Position numbers and translations under genes: made by a program. The notes beneath the pieces were generated by a model. It was not told the origin of the DNA. It ran no database searches and worked only from the letters and a program-made list of their open reading frames with translations. 64,000 nucleotides of DNA from Kribbella antibiotica (GTDB taxonomy: Bacteria > Actinomycetota > Actinomycetes > Propionibacteriales > Kribbellaceae): contig NZ_SMKX01000016.1 in assembly GCF_004349055.1 (NCBI RefSeq), positions 26,410-90,409 of the forward strand, given 5' to 3'. This document shows, piece by piece, positions 56,865-64,000 of this stretch (positions are counted from its first letter, which is position 1; the number at the start of each line of letters is the position of its first letter).

Positions 56865-56911
56865 GTAAGTGCGTCATACCCGGTAGATGTCCGGGTATGA
56901 CGCGTCCTTAC
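56865..56911 (-). terminator. Long hairpin after the 5'-nucleotidase gene
   Basis: GCGTCATACCCGG (56871-56883) pairs perfectly over 13 bp with 56891-56903 around a 7-nt loop; a further GTAAG/CTTAC pair (56865-56869 and 56907-56911) extends it past a small bulge. It starts 3 nt after the stop of the minus-strand nucleotidase gene and precedes the sigma start, so it most likely ends the nucleotidase mRNA. Confidence 0.7.
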
Positions 56912-56913
56912 AT

Positions 56914-58758
56914 CTAAGGGTTGATGACGATGGGTGCACCGTTGGAGACGAGCGACCAGTCGGTCGTGTGGAACGCGGCGGGGTCGACCTCGCCGGTGGC
57001 GGTGACGTAGTCGATCATCAGCTGGCGGATCTCGACCTGACGGTTGTAGACGACCGGGGCCTTGGAGACGTGCGGGAAGTTGCCGCCGCCGGACTGGCGG
57101 TAGTTGTTCACCGCGAGCACGAACTGCTGGTCGTCGGCCACCGCGACGCCGCCGTACGCGAGGTCGACGATGCGCGACCCGGCGGCCTTGGCGATGTCGA
57201 TCTTGTAGCTGAGCGGCTTGGTCAGGCCGCCCATCACGTCGTAGTTGTAGTCCGGCGTCCCGGGCGGCGCGGTCGGCGTCGGCGCGTTGGTCACCTCGGC
57301 CGAAGCGAACGGGCCAGGACCGCTGACCTGCTTGTAGTAGACCGCGGAGAACTCCAGGTACGCCTTGATCTGGGCGCCCGTCATCGTCACCGCGACCAGC
57401 GTGTTGTCGAAGATGTAGAGCCCGGCCACGTCGCGGACCGACACGTCACCGGCCGGGATGTTGGCTGCCCGGTTGAAGGGGGCCGCGATCGACAGCACCG
57501 GCAGACTCGCCTGCGGCGTACCGGCCAGTGCCTTGGAGACGGCGTCGGCCTGGACGAAGTTGATGAAGTCGAGTGCGGCGGTGTCCTCCCAGGGCGCGGT
57601 CGCCGCGGACATCGCCGCCTTGTTGGTGCCGATCTTGGAGTTCACGTAGCCGACGACCTTGTCGTGGTCCTTCTGCAGGACGTCGACGACCTTCGGGTCG
57701 GCGGCGACGGTGTTCGCGTTCAGCACCTGGCTGTGCCGGCCGACGACCTTCCAGCACCCGTGGACCTGCTGCAGGTCGAGGTCGATCACGGACAGCCGCA
57801 TGCCCCACTTGAGCGGCTCGGTCAGTACGACCTGCTGACCGGTGACCTTGTTCGTCACCAGTCGCTCGGGGATCTCCTGGTGGGCGTGCCCGACCAGTAC
57901 GGCGTCGATGCCGGGGACCGTCTCGGCCATCAGCACGGATGCGTTCTCGGGGACCGGCAGACTGTCGCCGTACGACGAGGAGAGGTCCATGCCGGAGTGC
58001 GCGGAGACGATCACCACGTCGGCGCCGGCCTTGCGGACCCGCGGGACCCACAGCTTGGCGAGCTCGACGATGCCACCGAACTTGATCTTGTTCTCGACGT
58101 TCGCCTTGTCCCAGATCGCGATGCCGGGGTTGGTCAGGCCGAGGATGCCGACCGTGATCGTGCCGCGGCCGGGCACGTGCACGCGCTTCAGCACGTACGG
58201 CGGGAAGACCGGGAGACCCGTCGACCAGTCCTGCGCGTTCGCGCCGAGCAGCGGGAACTTCAGCTGGCGCTGGAACCGGCGGAGGATGTCGAGCCCGTAG
58301 TTGAACTCGTGGTTACCGAGCGCGGCGGCGTCGTACCCGATCTTGTTCATCGCGGCGGCCATCGGGTGGATGTGCCCGCCCGTGATGGGTTCGATCTTCG
58401 CGAAGTAGTAGGCCAGCGGGGTGCCCTGGATGGTGTCACCGGCGTCGACCAGCAGCGGCCGCGGGGCGTGCCGGTCCTTGGCGACTCGCTCGCGGAAGGC
58501 GGTGACGAGCGTGGAGATCTTCGCCAGACCGATGTCGTTGTGCGCAGAGTCGTCGTACTCGGCGTTCTTGAAGTAGTCCCAGTTGAAGACGTTGCCGTGC
58601 AGGTCCGTCGTGCCGAGCACGCTCAGCCGCACCGTCTTGCCGTGTCCGTGGCTGCCCGTGGCTTCGGCCGGAACCGCCTGGAATCCGGCCGCGGCGAGCG
58701 CCGCCGCACCGCCGATCGCCGTCCGCCTCGTCACTGTCGTCCGCCCGTTGTCGTTCAT
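56914..58758 (-). CDS. Tat-exported 5'-nucleotidase / cyclic phosphodiesterase (UshA-like)
   Basis: 614 residues. The N-terminus has a Tat-type signal (TRRTAIGGAAALAAAGF). The metallophosphatase domain has TTDLHGN, DAGDTIQGT, LGNHEFNYG, SAHSG and VGHAHQE, all metal and catalytic blocks of the UshA family. The C-terminal domain has YIFDNTLVAVTMTGAQIKAYLE and NNYRQSGGGNFP, the nucleotide-stacking part. It frees phosphate and nucleosides from nucleotides outside the cell. gagg lies before the ATG at 58758; the open frame starts four codons earlier. Confidence 0.92.
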   Translation of the reverse strand: MNDNGRTTVTRRTAIGGAAALAAAGFQAVPAEATGSHGHGKTVRLSVLGTTDLHGNVFNWDYFKNAEYDDSAHNDIGLAKISTLVTAFRERVAKDRHAPRPLLVDAGDTIQGTPLAYYFAKIEPITGGHIHPMAAAMNKIGYDAAALGNHEFNYGLDILRRFQRQLKFPLLGANAQDWSTGLPVFPPYVLKRVHVPGRGTITVGILGLTNPGIAIWDKANVENKIKFGGIVELAKLWVPRVRKAGADVVIVSAHSGMDLSSSYGDSLPVPENASVLMAETVPGIDAVLVGHAHQEIPERLVTNKVTGQQVVLTEPLKWGMRLSVIDLDLQQVHGCWKVVGRHSQVLNANTVAADPKVVDVLQKDHDKVVGYVNSKIGTNKAAMSAATAPWEDTAALDFINFVQADAVSKALAGTPQASLPVLSIAAPFNRAANIPAGDVSVRDVAGLYIFDNTLVAVTMTGAQIKAYLEFSAVYYKQVSGPGPFASAEVTNAPTPTAPPGTPDYNYDVMGGLTKPLSYKIDIAKAAGSRIVDLAYGGVAVADDQQFVLAVNNYRQSGGGNFPHVSKAPVVYNRQVEIRQLMIDYVTATGEVDPAAFHTTDWSLVSNGAPIVINP

Positions 58759-58841
58759 TTTCAGCCTCACGCGTCGTTGGGTCTGGCACTCGACACCTTA
58801 CGTGCGACCCGATTCGGAATTGGCCCCGTGCCTGGGAGAAG

Positions 58842-59633
58842 ATGCACCCCATGACCAAGCCGCCCGGCAAGAAGCTCCTGCCGTTGGTCGCCGCTCTGCT
58901 CTGCGGTGCCGTCCTCGCCCAGGCCGCCCAGCCTTCCGATTCTCCCGTCTCGAGGTCGTCGCCGGCCGTCCGCACGATGGCCGCCGGACCGCTGAGCGGG
59001 AGCCCGCTCGCGGGCAAGCCGAGCGCGCCCGGCCCGAAGCGCCAGGGGCAGTCGCCGCACCCCAAGCAGCCCGCCGACGACTGGAACCTGACCAAACACG
59101 GCAAGGTCATCTACCTGACCTTCGACGACGGCCCGCACGCCGGCTGGACGCCGAAGGTGCTGCAGATCCTGCGCAAGCACCACGCCCAGGCGACGTTCTT
59201 CGTGCTCGGTGCCGAGGCGGCCAAACGCCCCGACCTGGTCGAGCAGACCCGCGCCGCCGGTCACCACATCGGCAACCACACCTGGGACCACCCGATGCTG
59301 ACCAAGCTCCCGGCCGACAAGATGCGCCAGGAGATCTTCTCCGGCGTGAAATCGAAGTGCTTCCGCCCGCCGTTCCGCGACACGAACGCAGCAGTCGCGG
59401 CAGTTGCCAAGGCCAACCATCAGCGGCAGGTCCTGTGGGACGTCGACACCAACGACTGGAAGAAGCCCGGCGCGGCCTCGATCGAGCACGCCATCCTGGC
59501 CGGCGCATACCCCGGCGCCATCGTCCTCATGCACGACGGCGGCGGCAACCGCACCCAAACCGTCGCCGCCCTCGAGCGCGCGATGACCAAACTCCAGCGC
59601 AAGGGCTACACCTTCCGAGCCCTCCCCTGCTGA
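58842..59633 (+). CDS. Secreted polysaccharide deacetylase (NodB/CE4)
   Basis: 263 residues. The signal peptide (KKLLPLVAALLCGAVLAQA) is followed by a Pro/Ser-rich linker to about residue 80. The NodB domain has all five CE4 motifs: TFDDGPH, HTWDH (HxxxH metal ligands), FRPPFRD, WDVDTNDW and VLMHDGGG. It removes acetyl groups from peptidoglycan or chitin-like sugars. gggaga sits just before the ATG at 58842; an ATG at 58851 is possible. Confidence 0.92.
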   Translation: MHPMTKPPGKKLLPLVAALLCGAVLAQAAQPSDSPVSRSSPAVRTMAAGPLSGSPLAGKPSAPGPKRQGQSPHPKQPADDWNLTKHGKVIYLTFDDGPHAGWTPKVLQILRKHHAQATFFVLGAEAAKRPDLVEQTRAAGHHIGNHTWDHPMLTKLPADKMRQEIFSGVKSKCFRPPFRDTNAAVAAVAKANHQRQVLWDVDTNDWKKPGAASIEHAILAGAYPGAIVLMHDGGGNRTQTVAALERAMTKLQRKGYTFRALPC

Positions 59634-59639
59634 GCTGGA

Positions 59640-60257
59640 CTAGTGCCGTACGGCGGCTTTTCCGCCTGAGTAGTGCTGGAGGGCCTGGTCGATGACGTGG
59701 ACCGGCTGGTCGAGCGCCTTGACCAGGAACATGCCGATGGGGTGCAGGAGCGGGCTGGGCTTGACGACAGCCCGTACGGCGGGTTGGTCGAGCCCGCGAA
59801 CGCCTGCCGTGGTGGCCCCGACGCCGGGCGCAAGATTCAGCTCGAGCATGTACTGGCCGAAGAGCTTCTTCTGGCGGAACCCGTCGATCGCCCCCCACGG
59901 GAGCATCACGGGGTAGCCGGCGCCGTCGCAGGCGAGCTCGAGACCGCGCTCGGACATCCGCATCGCGACCTCCTGCAGCGGGAAGGCGGCGTACCAGCGC
60001 TGCCGCTCGGCATCGAGGCGGAGAGCCAGCACAGTGCTGACGACCAGCGGCAGCATCGCCAGGATCAGCAGCAACGCGAACGGCCAGAGCCCCGAATACC
60101 GCATCGTGATGAGCACATAGAGGCCTCCCGCGATCCCGGCGGCACCGATCACCAGCGTCGCCCAGGCCCCCCGTCGCAACACCGTGCTGACCACCTCACG
60201 CCGCCGCATCACCGCCTGCCGATCAACCCCGACGATGAACCCCGCCTCCTCGCTCAT
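59640..60257 (-). CDS. Uncharacterised membrane protein
   Basis: 205 residues. There are two adjacent membrane segments near residues 30-80 (TLVIGAAGIAGGLYVLI and LLLILAMLPLVVSTVLAL). After them comes a cytoplasmic domain of about 120 residues (VAMRMSERGLELACDGAGYPVMLPWGAIDGF) whose pattern resembles the PH-like bPH domains. I do not recognise a function. It is convergent with the deacetylase gene, 6 nt apart. Confidence 0.7.
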   Translation of the reverse strand: MSEEAGFIVGVDRQAVMRRREVVSTVLRRGAWATLVIGAAGIAGGLYVLITMRYSGLWPFALLLILAMLPLVVSTVLALRLDAERQRWYAAFPLQEVAMRMSERGLELACDGAGYPVMLPWGAIDGFRQKKLFGQYMLELNLAPGVGATTAGVRGLDQPAVRAVVKPSPLLHPIGMFLVKALDQPVHVIDQALQHYSGGKAAVRH

Positions 60258-60305
60258 CCGCTAAGAATCCCATCCCGGGAGGTCCGCCGCCGACCCGGGC
60301 GGGTG

Positions 60306-61502
60306 TCAGGACTGTTTGCGGCGGCCGGCCCAGGTGTAGGCGTAGACGCCGTCGTCGACGGATCGGCCGCCTTCGCCTAGTTCGAGCGGGCGGAAGGTGT
60401 CGACCATGACGGCCAGTTCTTCGAAGCGTTCGGCGCCCAGGGACGCCTCGATGGAGGACGGTTGCGGGCCGTGCGCGTAGCCGCCGGGGTGGAGGGAGAT
60501 CGAGCCGAGGCCGATACCGGAGCCCTTGCGGGCCTCGTAGTCGCCGCCGCAGTAGAACATGACCTCGTCGGAGTCGACGTTCGAGTGGTAGTACGGCACC
60601 GGCACCGACAGCGGGTGGTAGTCGACCTTGCGCGGCACGAAGTTGCAGATGACGAAGTTGTTGCCCTCGAACACCTGGTGCACGGGTGGCGGCTGGTGGA
60701 TCCGGCCGGTGATCGGCTCGTAGTCGCTCACGTTGAACGTGTACGGGTACAGGCAGCCGTCCCACCCGACCACGTCGAACGGATGCGTCGCGTACGTCAT
60801 CCGGCTCCCGACAATCCCGCTCGGACCATGCCCGCGGTGCTTCACCAGCACCTCGACATCCGTCCCCTCGACCGTGAACGGCTCACTCGGCCCGTGCAGG
60901 TCACGCTCGCAGTACGGCGAGTGCTCCAGGAACTGCCCGTAGCGCGACAGGTACCGCTTCGGCGGCGCGATGTGTGAGTTCGCCTCGATGCAGTAGGCGA
61001 ACACCCCGTCCGGACCGGGCAGCCAGCGGTGCGTGGTCGCCCGCGGGATGATCACGTAGTCGCCCTCGACCGCGCTGAGCACCCCGAAGACGGTCTCGAG
61101 CGTGGCCGAGCCCTTCTCGATGTAGACACACTCGTCGCCGATGGCGTTGCGGTAATACGGCGACGGCTGCTCGGCAACGACGTACGAGATCCGTACGTCG
61201 CCATTGCCGAGAACCAACCGCCGATGCTCGACCACGTTGGTCTCGGACGTGTCGCTGAACAGGTCGTGGAGTTTCAGGTGCCGTGGCGTCAGCGGGTGGT
61301 TCGCGACGGTGGCGAGATCGGGCAGCTCCCAGATCTGCGAATCGACGATCGCAGACGGGACTCCGGCGTGGTAGAGCAGCGACGAGTCCGACGAGAACCC
61401 CTCCTCGCCCATCAGCTCCTCGTAGTACAACCCGCCGTCGGCGTTCCGGAACTGCGTGTGCCGCTTGGGCGGGATCTGGCCGATCTGCCGGTAGAACGTC
61501 AT
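60306..61502 (-). CDS. hmgA: Homogentisate 1,2-dioxygenase
   Basis: 398 residues, slightly short of the usual 430-440. The cupin iron site is visible in PPPVHQVFEGNNFV, YYHSNVDSDEVMFYCGG (His and Glu ligands) and HPGGYAHGPQP. It opens the ring of homogentisate to maleylacetoacetate in tyrosine and phenylalanine breakdown. It is divergent from the fumarylacetoacetase genes, with 72 bp between. No maleylacetoacetate isomerase gene is in view. Confidence 0.93.
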   Translation of the reverse strand: MTFYRQIGQIPPKRHTQFRNADGGLYYEELMGEEGFSSDSSLLYHAGVPSAIVDSQIWELPDLATVANHPLTPRHLKLHDLFSDTSETNVVEHRRLVLGNGDVRISYVVAEQPSPYYRNAIGDECVYIEKGSATLETVFGVLSAVEGDYVIIPRATTHRWLPGPDGVFAYCIEANSHIAPPKRYLSRYGQFLEHSPYCERDLHGPSEPFTVEGTDVEVLVKHRGHGPSGIVGSRMTYATHPFDVVGWDGCLYPYTFNVSDYEPITGRIHQPPPVHQVFEGNNFVICNFVPRKVDYHPLSVPVPYYHSNVDSDEVMFYCGGDYEARKGSGIGLGSISLHPGGYAHGPQPSSIEASLGAERFEELAVMVDTFRPLELGEGGRSVDDGVYAYTWAGRRKQS

Positions 61503-61530
61503 TCTTCAGACTCCCGAGTACGATAATCGA

Positions 61531-61540
61531 ACGCATGCGT
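61531..61540. promoter_or_regulatory. Palindrome between hmgA and the fumarylacetoacetase operon
   Basis: ACGCATGCGT is a perfect 10-bp palindrome midway between the two divergent homogentisate genes, a fair place for one operator to control both. The regulator is not in the window. Confidence 0.4.
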
Positions 61541-61574
61541 CCGCTTACCGAAAGCATCCGTTAGGCTCGGAGCC

Positions 61575-62420
61575 ATGTCAACCGTCCCTGCCCTGTACCG
61601 GCACCTGGTCGACGACGCGGCGATGTTCCCACCCGGCGAGCTCCCGCTGACCGAGGCCGTCCCTGCCCACCGCGCGCACCGCGCCGCGCCGTACGCCGAA
61701 CTTGTCGGTGCCTTCGTGTGTACCGACGAAGACCTGCCGCGAGTCGCGGAAGCAGCCGGCGACGAGCCGCTGCGCGTCACTGTCGTGATCACCGGCGGCG
61801 CGGGCGGGATCGAGCCCGCCGTCCGCTGGGCCGAACGCAGCCCCAGCCTTGAATTGGTCGGCGTCGAGGTCCGGCTGCGCGACGAGGGCGACCTCGCGCG
61901 GAACGCTATGCGTGTTGTCCGCGCCGCCGAAGACTGCATCGATGACCAGACCGTGTACGTCGAAACCGGGCTGGACGGCGCTTGGGAGCAGGCGCTCGGG
62001 ACGGTCGCCGAGGCTGGGTACGCCGCCAAACTGCGGACCGGTGGCCTTGACGCGTACCTGTTCCCGTCCGCCGACCAGGTCGCGAGCTTCATCACGCGCT
62101 GTCTGGACGTCGAGGTCCCCTTCAAGTGCACGGCCGGGCTGCACAACGCGCTCCGGCACACCTCGGCCGACACCGGCTTCGAGCACCACGGCTTCCTGAA
62201 CGTCCTGCTCGCGACCCGCGCCTCGCTGGACGGCGCTTCGCTGGGCGAGGTGGCCGCCGTACTGGCTTCACGCGACGGTACGGCGCTTGCCTCGCAGGCG
62301 CGCGCGCTGTCCGAGCTGCAGGTCGAGGGGACCCGCCGGTGGTTCCACTCGTTCGGCTCCTGCAGCATCTCCGAGCCGCTTGACGACCTGATCGCACTGA
62401 ACTTGATGGAGGAACTGTGA
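61575..62420 (+). CDS. Conserved protein of the homogentisate cluster, function unknown
   Basis: 281 residues, no signal peptide, no membrane segments. Alternating strands and helices (LRVTVVITGG, LELVGVEVRLR, YVETGLDG, YAAKLRTGG, VPFKCTAGLHNALRH) look like a TIM-barrel, and the Lys of AAKLRTGG and KCTAGLHNALRHT are possible active-site residues. I do not recognise the family. It overlaps fumarylacetoacetase by GTGA, so a step in homogentisate breakdown is likely; replacing maleylacetoacetate isomerase is one untested idea. Confidence 0.8.
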   Translation: MSTVPALYRHLVDDAAMFPPGELPLTEAVPAHRAHRAAPYAELVGAFVCTDEDLPRVAEAAGDEPLRVTVVITGGAGGIEPAVRWAERSPSLELVGVEVRLRDEGDLARNAMRVVRAAEDCIDDQTVYVETGLDGAWEQALGTVAEAGYAAKLRTGGLDAYLFPSADQVASFITRCLDVEVPFKCTAGLHNALRHTSADTGFEHHGFLNVLLATRASLDGASLGEVAAVLASRDGTALASQARALSELQVEGTRRWFHSFGSCSISEPLDDLIALNLMEEL

Positions 62421-63550
62421 GTGTCTTCGGCCCGGACAACCTGCCGCTGGGAGTCTTCCAGTACGGCGATCAGTCGCCGCGGATCGGCGCTGCCCTCGGC
62501 GACCAGGTCATCGACCTCACCCCGCTCGAGCTCTCGGACACCTTCGCCGAGCCGACGCTGAACGCCTTCCTCGCGCTCGGTCGTCCCGCCTGGACGTCCC
62601 TTCGTGCCGCATTGCTCGAACTCGTCCGCACGGGCGCCGTCGAACCGCACCTGATTCCGCAGTCCGCGGTCACGATGCTGCTGCCGATCGAGGTCGGCGA
62701 CTACGTCGACTTCTACGCCTCCGAGCAGCACGCCACCAACCTCGGCCGACTGTTCCGCCCGGATGCCGAGCCCCTGCTGCCGAACTGGAAACACCTCCCG
62801 GTCGGCTACCACGGCCGCGCCGGTACGGTCGTTGCCAGCGGCACCGATATCGTCCGGCCCTCCGGTCAGCGCAAGGCACCCGACGCCGCAGCACCGACGT
62901 ACGGGCCGTCGCAGCGGTTGGACATCGAGGTTGAGCTCGGGTACGTCGTCGGTTCGCCGTCGGCGCTCGGCCAGCGGGTCTCGGTCGACGACTTCCGCGA
63001 GCACGTGTACGGCGTCGTCGTACTGAACGACTGGTCGGCGCGCGACATCCAGGGCTGGGAGTACGTGCCGCTCGGCCCGTTCCTGGGCAAGTCGTTCGCC
63101 ACGTCGATCTCGCCGTGGGTGGTGTCGTTGGACGCGCTCGAATCGGCCGCCGTCGCGCTCCCGGCGCAGGATCCGCCGGTGCTGCCGTACCTCGCCGGGA
63201 AGAACCTGGTGAACTACGACATCACCTTCGAGGTCCGCATCAACGGCGACCTGGTGAGCACCCCGCCGTACCGGGACATCTACTGGTCTCCCGCCCAGAT
63301 GCTCGCCCACATGACCGTCAACGGCGCCTCCGTCCGCACCGGCGACCTCTACGCCTCCGGCACCGTCAGCGGCACCGAACAGAACCAGCTAGGTTCCCTC
63401 ATCGAACTAACCAAAGCCGGCCGCGAGCCCATCACCGTCCACGGCAAGGACTACACGTTCCTCCAAGACGGCGACGAGGTAACCATCACCGCCCACGCCG
63501 GAGACCTCGGCCTCGGCGAGGTAACCGGCCGCATCACCCCCGCCGTCTAA
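62417..63550 (+). CDS. fahA: Fumarylacetoacetase
   Basis: 377 residues, GTG start overlapping the previous stop. It has DYVDFYASEQHATNLGRLFRP and WKHLPVGYHGRAGT (catalytic His and Ca-site region), LDIEVELGYVVG, and VLNDWSARDIQGWEYVPLGPFLGKSF, all typical of the family. It splits fumarylacetoacetate to fumarate and acetoacetate, the last step of tyrosine breakdown. It is a little shorter than the common 400-430 residues, mainly in the N-terminal domain. Confidence 0.93.
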   Translation: MSVFGPDNLPLGVFQYGDQSPRIGAALGDQVIDLTPLELSDTFAEPTLNAFLALGRPAWTSLRAALLELVRTGAVEPHLIPQSAVTMLLPIEVGDYVDFYASEQHATNLGRLFRPDAEPLLPNWKHLPVGYHGRAGTVVASGTDIVRPSGQRKAPDAAAPTYGPSQRLDIEVELGYVVGSPSALGQRVSVDDFREHVYGVVVLNDWSARDIQGWEYVPLGPFLGKSFATSISPWVVSLDALESAAVALPAQDPPVLPYLAGKNLVNYDITFEVRINGDLVSTPPYRDIYWSPAQMLAHMTVNGASVRTGDLYASGTVSGTEQNQLGSLIELTKAGREPITVHGKDYTFLQDGDEVTITAHAGDLGLGEVTGRITPAV

Positions 63551-64000
63551 CCCCCACCCCGTCGGCACGAACAACTGCATGTAGTCGCCCCGGGCGCGAT
63601 CGGACGCCAGCTCGCTCGACCGGGGTAGGGCCGGCGGCACGAGCGACTGCAAGTAGTCGCACGTGACGCCCGCCCGGCGCCTGTCCACCCTGACGAACGC
63701 TCGCCAGAGCCACCACCTGCAGTGCTTCATGCGCCCAGCCAGGCACCTTCCAACGCACCACCGGACACCGGGCGCTCGCCTCGGCCGGATGAATCGACGG
63801 CACGGGCGCCGGCTGGCGCCACTCGCGATGGCGCGATGAGACGGGTTCGGCAAGGCACGTCGTACTGGGTGGTGCACGAGCAACTGCAGGTAGTTGCACG
63901 TGACGCCCACCCCGGCGCCCGTCCACCCTGACGAACGCTCACCAAAGCCACCACCTGCAGTTGCTCGTGCACCACCCAGTACGACGTGCCTTGCCGAACC
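63551..64000. repeat. Non-coding repeat region with hairpin-forming units
   Basis: This 450-bp stretch has no credible gene. It holds a direct repeat of about 85 bp (63643-63727 and 63880-63964, roughly 90% alike), a related partial copy near 63564-63590, and a perfect 48-bp inverted repeat. Each direct repeat starts with a small hairpin: GCGACT..AGTCGC in the first, GCAACT..AGTTGC in the second. The only open frames are repeats of one short motif and are rejected as genes. Confidence 0.85.
63844..64000. repeat. Perfect 48-bp inverted repeat, cut by the window edge
   Basis: 63844-63891 is the exact reverse complement of 63953-64000, with 61 bp between. It may extend beyond the window. The arm sequence contains the hairpin unit start and a GTGGTGCACGAGCAACTGCA core. 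Confidence 0.92.

Noticed and set aside
61499..63310. A 603-residue open frame on the minus strand opposite the fumarylacetoacetase genes
   Set aside because: It is a GC-driven shadow: low-complexity Arg/Ser/Ala-rich translation with no motif, opposite two strongly supported genes.
63407..63975. Small minus-strand frames with repeated CNYLQLLV / CDYLQSLV-like peptides
   Set aside because: The peptide repeats are just the translated DNA repeat units; no ribosome site or known domain.
63551..64000. CRISPR array
   Set aside because: There are only two or three imperfect repeat copies with unequal spacing and no cas genes.

Overview
The window is high-GC DNA of a soil-type filamentous actinomycete. 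Kribbella or a near relative is a plausible guess from the gene families alone, but nothing here fixes the genus. Genes are tightly packed, with many ATGA, GTGA or TGATG stop/start overlaps. Apart from about 450 bp of repeats at the right end there is no gene-free stretch over 300 bp. No tRNA, rRNA, insertion sequence or CRISPR array was seen.

Left half, 1-34.6 kb: a nonribosomal peptide synthetase (NRPS) locus. Two giant genes on the minus strand (8399-28768, five modules; 1-8394, two modules and running off the left edge) make a co-linear line. Reading the ten adenylation pocket residues by eye gives: starter C - X - D-Thr - D-Ser (methylated?) - Thr - D-Asn - Asn (methylated?) - D-Ser - and onward. 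Condensation subtypes alternate exactly as the epimerase positions require. The Ser-3 and Asn-6 adenylation domains are each interrupted, between motifs A8 and A9, by an FkbM-type methyltransferase. A divergent four-gene operon with overlapping ends (28848-34610) encodes a type II thioesterase, a short-chain dehydrogenase, a free-standing Thr-specific A-PCP protein with a degenerate C domain, and a NodU/CmcH-type O-carbamoyltransferase. Together these look like a tailoring unit for a carrier-bound threonine or for the peptide. The cluster continues past position 1; the terminal thioesterase, any MbtH-like protein, exporters and regulators are not in view.

Middle, 34.7-44.2 kb: a carbohydrate region. 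It holds a GH92 mannosidase-type hydrolase without a signal peptide, a GT4 glycosyltransferase, two convergent GH16 beta-glucanases, an ABC sugar importer (binding lipoprotein plus two permeases, no ATPase) and a GntR/UTRA regulator. Pairs of AGTGGT-like repeats spaced 11 bp lie before the two GH16 genes and the importer, suggesting one regulon. A short relic of a third GH16 C-terminus lies just before the regulator.

Right part, 44.2-63.5 kb: nicotinamidase; a minus-strand operon of an FCD/GntR regulator, creatininase-family hydrolase, secreted esterase and AbgT transporter; a GH20 hexosaminidase and second esterase; a TetR regulator with an operator-like palindrome; an M1 peptidase; a NarL-type two-component system; a small PLDc_N-like membrane protein whose start codon sits in a hairpin; an ECF sigma factor with a membrane partner; a Tat-exported 5'-nucleotidase; a polysaccharide deacetylase; and the homogentisate pathway (hmgA divergent from an uncharacterised gene and fumarylacetoacetase). 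The last 450 bp carry direct and inverted repeats, including a perfect 48-bp inverted repeat cut by the window edge.
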